Part shown: positions 13,020 to 24,063 of the stretch, one piece after another
Numbering within the stretch: the stretch's first letter is position 1
How the letters are laid out: each line of letters begins with the position of its first letter
DNA from: Triglochin maritima
Taxonomy: Eukaryota > Streptophyta > Magnoliopsida > Alismatales > Juncaginaceae
Length of the DNA stretch: 64,000 bases
Reading direction: 5' to 3'
NCBI GenBank assembly: GCA_963682175.1
Contig: OY821786.1
Location: 33,473,501 to 33,537,500 of the forward strand
Notes under the pieces: model-generated
The model's database searches: none
The model's input: only the letters and a program-made list of their open reading frames with translations
Told to the model about the DNA's origin: nothing
Position numbers and translations under genes: made by a program

Positions 13020-13800
13020 ATAACGGTCGACCGAACAAAGAGTCCCGCTCGACCGATTCTCTCCAAAACAGGCAAGTGCCTCGACCGACACTCCATCGGT
13101 CGAACACTTCCTACCGACAACACGACCAACTATCGAACATAAGTCACTGGCGGTCGACCGTTTAGAAGGTCTACGCCACAGCACCAACAACAGCACAACA
13201 ATCGTTCAAACCAAAGTCAGGGACCGGTCGACTGTTAAGAAGGTCACCTCCCAAATTCAACAACAAAACGACCAAATGGTCGAACCAAACACCTCAGGCG
13301 GTCGACCACTAAAAGGGTCTACGCCACAACACCAACAATATGAATGTCCCAATGGTCAAACGGCAAAGGGGGTCTGATCGACCGAAAACTTCCAGGGACT
13401 TCAACATTATCACCAAGTCGCACCGATCGATCCACATCACACCGGTCGAACTAGGTTTAAGTCAGCATAAGTTATCGGTCGAACAAAATCAACAAGTAGT
13501 TAACCGTTTAGATGGTCTAGGCTCCAACCGACTTAGCTACATGTACGATCAGTCGAACAGGTCAACGGGCGGTCGACCGTTTAGATTGTCAACGCCTCCA
13601 ACCGACCTACAACAGTGCATTTGGTTGAATGACAAAGGGAGCCCGGTCGACCGAACACTACCAGGGCTTGCCTCTAACGCATTACCGGTCGACCGCTCAG
13701 AGACATCGTTCCACCGACGTGAGGCAAAAAAACCCAAAATCTCACTTGAAACGGTCGACCGTTGCACTAGCCGGTCGACCATTCCAGCAAACAAATCTGC
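13020..13800. repeat. GGTCGACC palindrome array in family C LTR copy 1
   Basis: Eight perfect GGTCGACC 8-mers plus many variants (GGTCGAAC, GGTCGACT, GATCGACC) spread over 780 bp. They lie upstream of the TATA-like site at 14275-14283. The repeated motif keeps several frames open (a 174-codon frame at 13340-13864), which is not evidence of a protein. Confidence 0.8.
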
Positions 13801-14397
13801 TGCACGATTACCTGCGACGAAACTTTCGGCCTACCATCGACTTCCCAATTACTCAGGCAATTGAGCTTTAACTACAAGTTCGACATACCGTGAAGGTTTG
13901 AAGAAACCTTCGAAGAACCTCAACGGCGCTACCACGAACATTTCTCTCCAAAACACGATCCTCCGACGAAGTTCTCCCTTGATCGACGATCACACCACCT
14001 CGTTTATCCACAACAACCTCTTGCCTTCGTTGATCACCACACCAACCACCAACAATTGACAGGGAGACGGATTTGAGAGAGAGAATCAAATGCAAGTGAG
14101 ATAGGTTTAGCTTTTAAACCAAGTCACCTCCACCAACCAAACGCTCGTCGATCACCGCTTCTCGCCGGACATCGTCACTTCCCGCCAGAGCTACTGAGTT
14201 GAGAGAGAGAGAGAGACGAGTGAGTGAGAGAGATGTGAGAGAGAGGAACGAAATGAGAAGGAAATGGGTTAAAGTATATATAACCCCTCACCATAAACCC
14301 TCCACCAATCCTAAGCCTCCACCTCACCCCTCACCTCCAAACAAGCAATCAACTACCTAAACACCAATTAACACCTAATTAGGATTAGGATATCACG

Positions 14398-15008
14398 GAA
14401 AACGACGAGGAAATTTTCATAAAAATGGCACATTGCGTGGAATGGAACTATCCAAAGGTATATGTTCATAAAATGTCTGATATTGTGAACCAACTTGATT
14501 TTGACAAGTATCCAGAAATATAAATTTTGAAGTTAAAATAAAATATTTTACGTCTCACTCTATTGAGTCTATTCTACTAACGTCAGCATTAAAAGAATGA
14601 GGGCTAAGGTTGAAATATTCATGTGTGTGCAGCGTGTATGCGTGTGTCTGTTCCACGTGTGTGGGGTGCGTGTGCATGAGTGTGTGTGAATGTTTTCTAA
14701 TAGTATTTGAGAGTGCTTTCAAAATTCTAGGGTCGTGACCTTCTAATCTCTAATTACTACTGCCCTTTGTTAGGGAATATTTTGCACAACTATATCAAAT
14801 TAAGGTGTCGAGTTGAATGTCGTTACGTTTGAGGTTGCTTATGTAAGTGGAAGTCATAAGACGTGTGCCATTGTGCTTAAACATGATCATTCGTATACAA
14901 TTGAGATCAGTTTATATTTAAATGTTACATGATGTCATTTCCTTCCCTGTGAATCTTGTGATTGTGCGCGCATTGAATAATGTGCGGTGGACATTCAAAT
15001 GCCACACC
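14398..15008. other. Intergenic with GT-rich microsatellite
   Basis: No gene is recognised. A degenerate GT/TG-rich tract lies at about 14620-14692. Confidence 0.5.
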
Positions 15009-15312
15009 TAGGAATGAGCATCGGTCCTGATCCAGACCGGATCAAACCCAGATGCTCTCCGGGTCCAGGTTGAAGACCGGACCGGTTGGTCTGGTTTAAA
15101 AATTCGAACCGAATTTTTGGGAGGAAATTGGGTTTTGAACCGGACTAAAACCCGAACCCGTCTTGGGGTCCGATCCGGTCTAAAAACTCATACCAGAATT
15201 TTGGGGGAAAATTGGGTTTTGGACCGGACCGAAACCCGAACCCATCCCGGGATCCGGACCGATCGGTCCAGTCCGGTCCAAAACACCAATCAGACCGGTT
15301 CATGCTCACACC
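15009..15312. mobile_element. CCGGTCC-rich hAT-like MITE, copy 1
   Basis: About 300 bp dominated by GGACCGG/CCGGTCC words, with ends TAGGAATGAGCATCGG and GGTTCATGCTCACACC that form an imperfect terminal inverted repeat (TGAGCAT/ATGCTCA). The left end matches, inverted, the right end of the element at 43244-43533, so both belong to one family. Its own target duplication is not clear. Confidence 0.55.
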
Positions 15313-16147
15313 AATAGCATCTCTCTATGACGTGGAGCAGAAAGAAAAAGTGGCCTGAAGAACAGAAGTTCTCTAACGTCTTACTTGTTGGATTTTCTTC
15401 ACCACAAGATTATGTTTTTTTAAAGTTATCCATGTTTTTCTACAGTTTAGCCCCTTTATTTGTTACTAATATGTTACATATTTCCAATTCATTTTTCAGA
15501 ATCATATATTTGGAACCGCAAGGGATTTTTGTTTGTTCATGATATAAAGGAGAACTTGCTTTCTAATTTACTATTGATTTTCCTGGTGATATTGAGTTCT
15601 GATCACTTGATGAATTTCGCATTAGAAACCGAAAATCAAGGTCACTAATCACTACAAGCAGAAGGAGAGGTAACATGTAAGTGGATAGCAGTTGAGCTTC
15701 TTCATCAAAGGATGGGTCATCCAGGAAAGAAGGTTCTGCAACACTTCCATAGTTTAAATCTTGTTCATGTTGTTTCCTTTCCACGTAAAACTAGCATAGG
15801 TGGTAGTTGTCAATTGGGAAAAGCTAAGAAATTGAAGTTTTTGCCTTCTGTATGTCTCTACTGAACCTTTTAATAAAATCTATTGTGATCTTTGTTGTTC
15901 ATCTCCTGTGCAATCTTCTAATCATTACAAATTCTATGCATGCTTTGTTGGTGATAATACCAAGTATACATGGTTCTATCCTTTTAGAACTAAGTCAAAT
16001 TTCTTTAGTTGTTTTCTTGCTTTTGAAAAGCTTGTGGAAAGACAATATGGGTGTTTTATTAAGGTGTTTCATGATGGTAGAGGTGCGTTTACATCTCACA
16101 AGTTTACTCAACACTTAATCTCTCAAGGTATTAAGATACAATAGTCA
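15313..16147 (+). pseudogene. Copia polyprotein, 5' piece (GAG-pre-integrase and integrase core), split by a later insertion
   Basis: From about 15690 the + strand encodes LLHQRMGHPGKKVLQHF, the GAG-pre-integrase HHCC region of Ty1/copia polyproteins. The frames 15852-16118 and 15908-16144 then give an integrase core (NHYKFYACFVGDNTKYTWFY ... FEKLVERQYGCFIKVFHD ... HKFTQHLISQG). Stops and frame changes are frequent. The coding line breaks at 16147, where the family C solo LTR begins, and resumes at 23592 with the integrase segment that normally follows. The stretch 15313-15660 holds no recognised domain. The element is old, being the outermost layer of the nest. Confidence 0.8.
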
Positions 16148-16837
16148 TGTAACATCCTGAAACAACGGAAAATTATAAATTTAAACAATCAAGAGATTAC
16201 TCAGATAAAATCATCAACGGGAATGTTACTCATATAAATCAACAGTCAGTGCACCAATAATACAACATAGTTTGTCAAAAGACGTGATGACAACAATACA
16301 ATGAAAAGACAGGTAAAGCAATCACGACGACCTTGAAGAGTCCGATGAGGATCCTGGCCCCAAAATGTGTGCGCCCGCTGTCACCACCCGACAGAACCTA
16401 TTGCGGTCTTGAAACATGAATCAAACAACGATTCATGAGTTTCCCATTAGGAAACCCCGTATGACAAGCTCACCTATATGTATGCAATAGTACGGTAAAT
16501 GAAACTATCATACTAGTGACATGTCATATCACATCTGCAATGCATCAAATCGCTCCAAGGGTAAACGAGACCTTAGTCCAACAACAACCCTCAACAGGGT
16601 CCACAAGGACATTCGTCCAGCAACAACAACTGGTCTCCCTCGGAAACCTACCGTAGGCACATACGGTCTTACGGACAGCACGCGACGCGTCTCCTCACAC
16701 GCGACTACACGAGCCTAAGGGATCGGTGAGGAGCGTCCGCACTTCCGTGCAAGGAACCATGTGGTCTACACCACCTTCGACGGAGTCGTAGCCCGGTCGG
16801 TCAACATCCCAGGATAGGTGCCCAATCGGGGATCATC

Positions 16838-16997
16838 GCTGGCACAACATCAACAGCATCGACGACACAACATCGGCGGTACAACATACGTCCGGCACAA
16901 CATCGGACGGCACAACCACAAGCTGGAACATCGTCGGCACAATCATCACCGGCAAAAACCTCGGCGGCATCGCCGGCACAACCTCGGCGGTACAACA
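16838..16997. repeat. CGGCACAACATCGG-type minisatellite, split by insertion
   Basis: Short degenerate units of the form GGCACAACATCGGCGG and GGTACAACATACGTCC. The array continues on the other side of the nested copia element at 22303-22352. The insertion site CAACA is itself part of the repeat unit. Copy 1 of the same LTR family carries an unrelated minisatellite in its 5' part. Confidence 0.65.
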
Positions 16998-18486
16998 TGT
17001 AGGATCGTGTGGGTTATGGGTCCACTAATCACTATTAATCTAATCACCTACTTGTTTAAGCAATCGATATGCGCAGCGGAAATTAAAAACAAAACAAGCA
17101 AGTGTAGGAAAGTAATGCAAACCACAAGAAGTCGGGGGATTTTATAGAGGTTCGGCACCCCACCCGGGTCCTAGTCCTCTCTTGTAGGCTCCGCTCGACT
17201 CCGCGAGCTCCGCCTACGTCTTCACTAACCACTCCCCGTTCCGGGCCGGGAGAGAACGCCTTTACACCACAAGCAACGCGAACAACCCTCGCTTGCTTGA
17301 ATTCTTCCTCTCACAATCCGAGAGGGACACTTCGGGCTTTCACCGAAGTCCTTGCTTCTTTTGACAACACTTGTAACTGAGTGGGATTCACTCTCTAATT
17401 GAGCACACTTTGAGTAGGATGAGTATATGATCAAATGTGTGATGTTTAGGCTTATGGAGTGTAGAATTGGGAGCTTTGAGGATTGAGGTTTCTCTCTAAT
17501 GTATTGAGACAATTGGAGTTGGAGAGTTGTGTTAACAACAAGTCTTGATCCTCTATTTATAAGCTCCTAAGGTATTCTAGCCGTTGGGGATAGATTTGAT
17601 TGGGTTTTGTGCAAGATACACAAAGCAGAAAATCAGGCTGCAAATCTGTCCAGAACCGATCGACCGAAACGTGGAACGGTCGACTGAACGCTTGGGTTTG
17701 ATATGAATACGGTCGACTGAAATATGAATAGATCGACCGAACACTTAAGTCTATTAAGAAAACGGTCGACCGAACAGGGTTACCGGTCGACCGAATAAGC
17801 GTTTCGGTAGAGGGAAAATTGGATCGGTCGAACAAAATCGTATCGACCGATAGCAGGGAATTTTTGACAAGGTTAAACGGTCGACCAAACTGGGCACATG
17901 GTTCGACCGTTTGGTTAAGTATATGGAGGTGTATATAGTTTTAATACGAATACGACCGTTGGGCATATACGACAAGAAAAACGGTCATATGAAAATCTGG
18001 AATCGGTCGACCGAAAATGTAGAACCGGTCGACCGGTAGAGTTCGGTAAAATCACTGTGGAGAGTCTGTTATAAACCGGTCGAACTGAGAACTGGTTCGG
18101 TCGACCGGTTCACACAGGAAATCTGGGTTTAAGTTTATAAGTGATTTCCGACTAAGGTTTGGGTGATCTAATGAAGTCCAAATAATGTGAAATTTCGTGT
18201 GTGACTTCTATAGGGAACTTATTGTGTATGTGATTGGTTTTTAACTCTTGTATGCTCAATTTACACATGTTCCTAAGACTCAAAATAAATCAAGATTACA
18301 TGTCTTCGATTTAGCTTTAATTACATGTCTTGACGTCATTTCCTTTTTTCTTGAGTCTTGATCACCTGTAGAGGTTAGCACAATACAATGTATATGCAAT
18401 GCAATATGTGTGCTACTCTACATCATCATAATTAAGATTAGGTTAATTAAATCATCAAAACATAGATTAAGGCCAAAAAGCCAACA
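16998..18486 (-). repeat. 3' LTR of the gag-only copia element
   Basis: Read on the minus strand it starts TGTTGGCTTTTTGGCC and ends CGATCCTACA. The promoter TATAAATA is at 17554-17561 on the minus strand. Confidence 0.92.
17640..18110. repeat. GGTCGACC array in the 3' LTR of the gag-only copia element
   Basis: Six perfect GGTCGACC copies plus variants such as GGTCGACT, GATCGACC and GGTCGAAC. The nearest copy lies about 85 bp upstream of TATA (17554-17561) on the minus strand, in U3. Confidence 0.85.
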
Positions 18487-18505
18487 ATCTCCCCCTTTTT
18501 GATGA
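18487..18505 (-). other. Polypurine tract
   Basis: On the minus strand AAAAAGGGGGAGAT directly precedes the LTR start TGTTGGC. This is the usual plus-strand primer of SIRE-type copia elements. Confidence 0.85.
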
Positions 18506-19120
18506 TGGCAACCTATATCTTAATTCTATCTAAATACATGGAATTTGTATATGTAAACTATGCATATTAATGCTCCCCCTATGGATGTGCATAGTTTTTG
18601 TTCAATTTTATGCCAAATTCCAAGTTACCCCCTTAATTATCTCTCCCCCTTTGACATCCATAAAAAATAATAATTATTTAAGACTTTAAGCATAGAATTT
18701 GGATGTCTTGTAATGAAGTTGCTCCCCCTAAATTTTGCACTTCATTACTCTAATAAAAGATATAACATTTAAGCTCCCCCTATCAATAAGGCTAAATTGA
18801 AACAATGAGTATGATGAAATTTTAAGTTCAATTAAGTTTCTTCTTAAGCCTTATTCTAACATCCATTTAGAATTGACATTTAAAATCAATGGATGTGAAA
18901 AATGATTTGCAATGAATAGGGTATATGATTTGCAATGAATTGAATCTATATGATATGTCAATTAAGCATATGAAGCTAGATTAGAGCTAATTTAACATGA
19001 ATTGTATAGATAGGAATTTTATACCAATGTTGAATTCGAATTTAGCTCCAATCTTATTTGGTGATGCAACCGGATTTGAATTTGACTCTTTAGCTCACCC
19101 GGTCACCACCAATCACCTCC
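18506..19120 (-). other. 3' non-coding interior of the gag-only copia element
   Basis: About 600 bp between the gag reading line and the PPT with no pol domain on either strand. It marks where protease, integrase, RT and RNase H are missing. Confidence 0.6.
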
Positions 19121-20761
19121 TCAAGCTCCTACAAGAGTAGATTTAGGTACCCAAACAACTTTGGGTCCTTGAATGTTAGCTTTGGGAACCCAAACCATTT
19201 TGGTTTTGAGAGCCCACACACTTGAGGAACTATGGCTTACAACTAAGTGCTTTCCATTTAGAGTAGTGTGAGATACATGGTTTTTCAATTTTGCATTGTA
19301 TCCTAACCCATGTTTTTGCAAAGATTGTCTTTGACTACCTAATAGCATGTTAAGCATCTTAGTTCCATGTGTGAATTTTTCTAGATCTTTTCTTAATTGC
19401 ACATTGCAAGCTTGAAGATCTAATTGTTCACAATCTATAGGTGTTGCTTTTAATTTATCAAAATTTGATGCATAATTTTCTAGTTTAGCAACCACCTCAT
19501 TCTTCTCATTCATGCATGTTTCAATTTGGCTTTGGAGATCTTTGATTAACTTTCTAGCATTCTTGTTTTTATCACAAATGATCTCATATTGTTTAACTAA
19601 GTCATGGAATGCATTTTGAAGCTCATCATGTGTATAATTTTCATTATTTGCACTAGAATTTGAGCTATCACTATAATAAGACTTAGTTGAGCATTAATTA
19701 CTAGAACAAGAGTTAGAATCTACCTCACTTTGATCTTCAATAGCCATGAAGCATGAGTGAGCCACTTCTCTTCTACTTTGCAAGGAAGAAGACGATGATG
19801 ATGGTGATGAAGAATCATCCCATGTAGCCTTGTGTGCTTCCTCCTTCCTTTCTCTTCTCTTGCTCTTCTCCTTTTCTTTTCTCCTCTCCATTCTCTCCTT
19901 TTTCTTCTCCCCTTCTCTTCTCTCATTTTCACTCTCCTCCCTCTCTTTTTCTTTTTCTCTTTTCTCATTTCTTCTACCTCTTCTTTCATTCTTTTCTCCC
20001 TTATCCCTCTTGAGGTATTTGAAGAAGTCTTGGTCAAGGACCTCAATGTCCTCTTCTTCCACCCTCCTTGGCTCATCAAAATTTGCATGTAATGCCACCA
20101 CGGAGTTTTTCTTTGAAGCTTCCTTCTCTCTTTGATGACTCAATTGGAGCTCATAGGCCATGAGATTTCCAATGAGTTCCTCCATCTTCAATTTTGAAAG
20201 ATCGTGCGATTCTTCGATTGCCACGACCTTGTCTTCCCAATCGTTGCTCAATGACCGGAGGAATTTTGGAGTCATCTCTCCTTCATTTATCCTTCTTCCA
20301 AGAATCAAAAGAGAGTTAGTGATATCGGTGAAGCGAGTGTTCATGTCGCTTATGTTCTCACCGATTTGCATAGAAAATATTTCATATTTATGGATGAGAA
20401 GACTAACCCTAGTTTCTTTAGTTTTACTATCACCCTCATGATGCATTTGTAACCTATGCCATATTTCATTTGCACTTTCACAACCCCTAATTCTATTGTA
20501 TTCTCCCTCATTAAGGCCACAATAAAGAATGTTCATAATTTTCGAATTCATTTCAATTTCTTTCATTTGAGCCCTAGATAGAGAATCTAAATCATCTTCA
20601 TTTGGGGGTATGTATGGATTTTGAATAAACTTACAATACTTAAGGTCATTTGATATTAAAAAGATTTTCATTCTATTTTTCCAATAATCATAATTTGACC
20701 CATTAAGCAAAGGAGGCCTTGTGGTGCATAAACCCTCTAAGTGATTAGATGTGCTAGCCAT
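19121..20761 (-). pseudogene. Copia gag (SIRE-type), one in-frame stop
   Basis: The first 355 codons (20761-19694) start MASTSNHLEGLC and show the copia gag N-terminal region with LLNGSNYDYWKNRM (about 18-31), the Trp-containing capsid core, and EIWHRLQMHHEGD. A very charged Glu/Arg/Lys stretch (about 255-310) and a Ser run follow. A TAA at 19694-19696 ends the frame, but the same frame continues open to 19121 (codons of 19513-19121 include LGYNAKL and repeated VWVPK), typical of the C-terminal part of SIRE-type gag. No CCHC zinc knuckle is seen. A single stop in an otherwise clean frame suggests recent loss, or a truncated but functional capsid protein. Confidence 0.85.
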
Positions 20762-20798
20762 GCTAAAAATACGATTAAGTATAGAATTTAGCTAACAA

Positions 20799-20811
20799 GG
20801 CTCTGATACCA
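20799..20811 (-). other. Primer binding site (initiator tRNA-Met type)
   Basis: TGGTATCAGAGCC on the minus strand, two bases inside the 5' LTR end, complementary to the 3' end of initiator tRNA-Met as in most copia elements. Confidence 0.9.
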
Positions 20812-20813
20812 AA

Positions 20814-22302
20814 TGTAGGATCGTGTGGGTTATGGGTCCACTAATCACTATTAATCTAATCACCTACTTGTTTAAGCAATCGATATGCGCAGCGGAAATT
20901 AAAAACAAAACAAGCAAGTGTAGGAAAGTAATGCAAACCACAAGAAGTCGGGGGATTTTATAGAGGTTCGGCACCCCACCCGGGTCCTAGTCCTCTCTTG
21001 TAGGCTCCGCTCGACTCCGCGAGCTCCGCCTACGTCTTCACTAACCACTCCCCGTTCCGGGCCGGGAGAGAACGCCTTTACACCACAAGCAACGCGAACA
21101 ACCCTCGCTTGCTTGAATTCTTCCTCTCACAATCCGAGAGGGACACTTAGGGCTTTCACCGAAGTCCTTGCTTCTTTTGACAACATTTGTAACTGAGTGG
21201 GATTCACTCTCTAATTGAGCACACTTTGAGTAGGATGAGTATATGATCAAATGTGTGAAGTTTAGGCTTATGGAGTGTAGAATTGGGAGCTTTGAGGATT
21301 GATGTTTCTCTCTAATGTATTGGGACAATTGGAGTTGGAGAGTTGTGTTAACAACAAGTCTTGATCCTCTATTTATAAGCTCCTAAGGTATTCTAGCCGT
21401 TGGGGATAGATTTGATTGGGTTTTGTGCAAGATACACAAAGCAGAAAATCGGGCTGCAAATCTGTCTAGAACCGGTCGACCGAAACGTGGAACGGTCGAC
21501 TGAACGCTTGGGTTTGATAAGAATACGGTCGACTGAAATATGAATAGATCGACCGAACACTTAAGTCTATTAAGAAAACGGACGACCGAACAGGGTTACC
21601 GGTCGACCGAATAAGCGTTTCGGTAGAGGGAAAATTGGATCGGTCGAACGAAATCGTATCGACCGATAATAGGGAATTTTTGACAAGGTTAAACGGTCGA
21701 CCGAACTGGGCACATGGTTCGACCGTTTGGTTAAGTATATGGAGGTGTATATAGTTTTAATACGAATACGACCGTTGGGCATATACGACAAGAAAAACGG
21801 TCATATGAAAATCCGGAATCGGTCGACCGAAAATGTAGAACCGGTCGACCGGTAGAGTTAGGTAAAATCACTGTGGAGAGTCTGTTATAAACCGGTCGAA
21901 CTGAGAACTGGTTCGGTCGACCGGTTCACACAGGAAATCTGGGTTTAAGTTTATAAGTGATTTCCGACTAAGGTTTGGGTGATCTAATGAAGTCCAAATA
22001 ATGTGAAATTTCGTGTGTGACTTCTATAGGGAACCTATTGTGTATGTGATTGGTTTTTAACTCTTGTATGCTCAATTTACACATGTTCCTAAGACTCAAA
22101 ATAAATCAAGATTACATGTCTTCGATTTAGCTTTAATTACATGTCTTGACTTCATTTCCTTCTTTCTCGAGTCTTGATCACCTGTAGAGGTTAGCACAAT
22201 ATAATGTATATGCAATGCAATATGTGTGCTACTCTACATCATCATAATTAAGATTAGGTTAATTAAATCATCAAAACATAGATTAAGGCCAAAAAGCCAA
22301 CA
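20814..22302 (-). repeat. 5' LTR of the gag-only copia element
   Basis: Direct repeat of 16998-18486 with the same length. TATAAATA on the minus strand is at 21370-21377. It is followed on the + strand by the target duplication CAACA. Confidence 0.92.
21470..21930. repeat. GGTCGACC array in the 5' LTR of the gag-only copia element
   Basis: Six perfect copies in the same layout as in the 3' LTR. One motif perfect in the other LTR reads GGACGACC here, while GATCGACC and GGTCGACCAAAC there are intact here. Substitutions thus fall inside the palindromes at this time depth. Confidence 0.85.
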
Positions 22303-22625
22303 CAACATACGTCCGGTACAACATCGGACGGGTCCAGACCATAGTCTGCAGGGTCATCTTGCTCCACGATCCATGCGTCACACGCATTGGGATTTGTGAT
22401 CCCTCAGGTCTGCTACTCATCAGAGAGTAAGGCAACAACACGTCTCACCACGTCTGATACGGAGGTGGCGCGACCCAAGTGTCCACACTCTTCCACACGG
22501 CGGTCCCTGGGCGGTACAAGCACGTACCCGCCATCACCTCCCGGCTCACGCTCTAAGCGAGGACACGGGTTTCCATGGACAGAGTTGATACGATCACAAG
22601 ACCAGGAATTCGGTTCTGCACACAA

Positions 22626-23115
22626 ACGGTCGACCGAAAAAGCCTAACCGGTCAATTGTCCCCAATAGGTTCGGTCGACCGAAAGTATACAACGGTCGAA
22701 CTATTCTGCGCGTCACTTAAGTCGAAACGGTCGAACAGAAGTCTAAAACCGGTCGACCGAACACGAGGTCAAAATCCGGAGTTGGTCACAATCAACAAGA
22801 CTATTCGGTTGACCGACTCAAGGGTCCCGGTCGACCGAAAACTACCAGGGTCATCTTAATAGTCTACGTCATATAACGGTCGAACGATATATCGAAAACG
22901 GTCGAACAACATGCAATATTATCAAGTACACTTAAGTTCCGGTCGACCCAAAAATAAGGAACGGTCGACCGAAATCCAACAGCAAGCCTCCAACTCACCA
23001 GCACATAAGCAACCGGTCGACCGCCACAATGGCATCTTTCGACCGGTGTTGGTTAAAGTTGGGCAAAAACACTAAATCGGTCGACCGCCCGAAGGCACCG
23101 GTCGACCGTTGGTCG
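22626..23115. repeat. GGTCGACC array in family C LTR copy 2
   Basis: Nine perfect copies and several GGTCGAAC variants in about 490 bp. It occupies the same relative position as in copy 1 but with different spacing and flanking words. Confidence 0.82.
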
Positions 23116-23586
23116 ACAGCAACCACGCACCAGTCGAGGGTTTTACACCGTTTCTCGTCGCCGGCGAGGTCTCCGACCTCGACCCAAACTTCCCACCAAC
23201 GTGGGGAGCAACAAAACCACACTAGAAGCCGACAACCTCAAGATGAAGATGGAGAACGCCAGAGTTCGCTCAACGTCGCCCGTCGACATCCACCTCCAAT
23301 CACGCGCGCCTCGCGTCCGTCTCCTCGACTCCACGCTCGCCTCCACATGCCGGAGTCTCCTCCACAAGCCCTGGACGTCGGAGAGAAGAAGAAGAATGAG
23401 AGAAATGGTGAGAGGAAGAGGTGAAGAAGTGAAGAAGAGAGGAAATGATGGTTTTCTCCTCAACCCAACGCACCAACAGTAACCGACCCCTACACCCATC
23501 ATCGTCTCTGTTCACCCTCCCATTTCCCATGCAAAGCCACCACTAATCATGGGATTAGTCCACTAATCAAGGTTAGGGACCTAACA

Positions 23587-24060
23587 AGTCATGTTCTCAT
23601 ACCCCTCAGCGAAATGGAATTGCTGAGAGGAAGCACAAATCCATTACTGAGATTGGTAGAACTCTTATGCTTCATGCCTGCATTCCTAAGATGTTTTGGG
23701 TGAATGCATTTGCATTTGCAGTCTTTCTACTGAATCGACTTCCTCCCAGTGAAGGTCACATTCCTTATCATATGCTGCATGGCAAATATCCAGATCATAG
23801 TTGCTTAAGGGTATTTGGGTGTAGATGCATTAGATAAACTGAGTTTCAAATCTATGTTATGCGTGTTTGTAGGGTATAGTTCTATTAATAAAGGGTACTA
23901 TTGCTTATATCTTCCTACTGGCAGAATTTTTATTTCTAGGCATGTTTCCTTTGATGAAACATGCCTACCTTATTCAAATCCGGGATCATTACATGCTACC
24001 TCTTCATCATCCACAGAAAATGCTATAGTCACATTCAGTGACTTTTGTAGTGGTGGTGTC
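23587..24060 (+). pseudogene. Copia polyprotein, 3' piece (integrase C-terminal region), continuation of 15690-16147
   Basis: The coding line resumes with SHTPQRNGIAERKHKSITEI, containing the integrase catalytic Glu in NGIAERKHK. It continues with FWVNAFAFAVFLLNRLPP, PYHMLHGKYPDHSCLRVFGC and then, in another frame, FVGYSSINKGYYCL and GRIFISRHVSFDE, the segment that follows the integrase core in copia polyproteins. The frame breaks near 23825. No RT or RNase H follows; a MITE starts at 24064, and an LTR lies at 24826. Confidence 0.82.
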
Positions 24061-24063
24061 TAA

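Larger units (their letters stand above)
12181..14397 (+). mobile_element. Solo LTR, TGTAACATCC family (family C), copy 1
   Basis: The block begins TGTAACATCCTCAAACAACG and ends GGATATCACG. Five-base direct repeats GAAAA flank it at 12176-12180 and 14398-14402, as expected for an LTR integration; the terminal CA has mutated to CG. The start is homologous to that of the solo LTR at 16148. A TATA-like TATATATAA lies at 14275-14283. The interior holds a minisatellite (12545-12920) and a palindrome array (13020-13800). A gypsy origin is suggested only by the TGTAACA terminus. No coding domain is attached. Confidence 0.75.
16998..22302 (-). mobile_element. Non-autonomous copia element (SIRE-like), gag but no pol, minus strand
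   Basis: A structurally complete 5,305-bp element. Its LTRs are 16998-18486 and 20814-22302, each 1,489 bp and starting TGTAGGATCG on the + strand. It has a PBS at 20799-20811, a PPT at about 18487-18505, and a perfect 5-bp target duplication CAACA at 16993-16997 and 22303-22307. I count about 21 differences between the LTRs (about 1.4 percent), so the insertion is recent. The 2.3-kb interior encodes only a gag-type protein. There is no protease, integrase, reverse transcriptase or RNase H, so movement would need enzymes from a relative. Confidence 0.92.
16148..23586 (+). mobile_element. Solo LTR, family C copy 2, itself interrupted by a copia element
   Basis: It begins TGTAACATCCTGAAACAACG and ends GACCTAACA. 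The direct repeat AGTCA occurs at 16143-16147 and 23587-23591, and the copia integrase reading line continues across it. Removing the nested element (16998-22302 plus one CAACA) leaves about 2.1 kb, close to copy 1 (2,217 bp). The 5' part contains a CGGCACAACATCGG-type minisatellite and the 3' part a palindrome array. No internal domain belongs to it, so it is a solo LTR. Confidence 0.85.

Noticed and set aside
13020..13800. CRISPR-like regularly spaced palindromic repeats
   Set aside because: Spacing is irregular, spacers are related to each other, repeats are 8-10 bp, and the context is plant LTRs. They are U3 palindrome arrays, not CRISPR.
13340..13864. 174-codon open frame on +
   Set aside because: The frame follows the GGTCGACC array (repeated VDR, RST, GRP peptides). 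Similar frames occur in every array on both strands.
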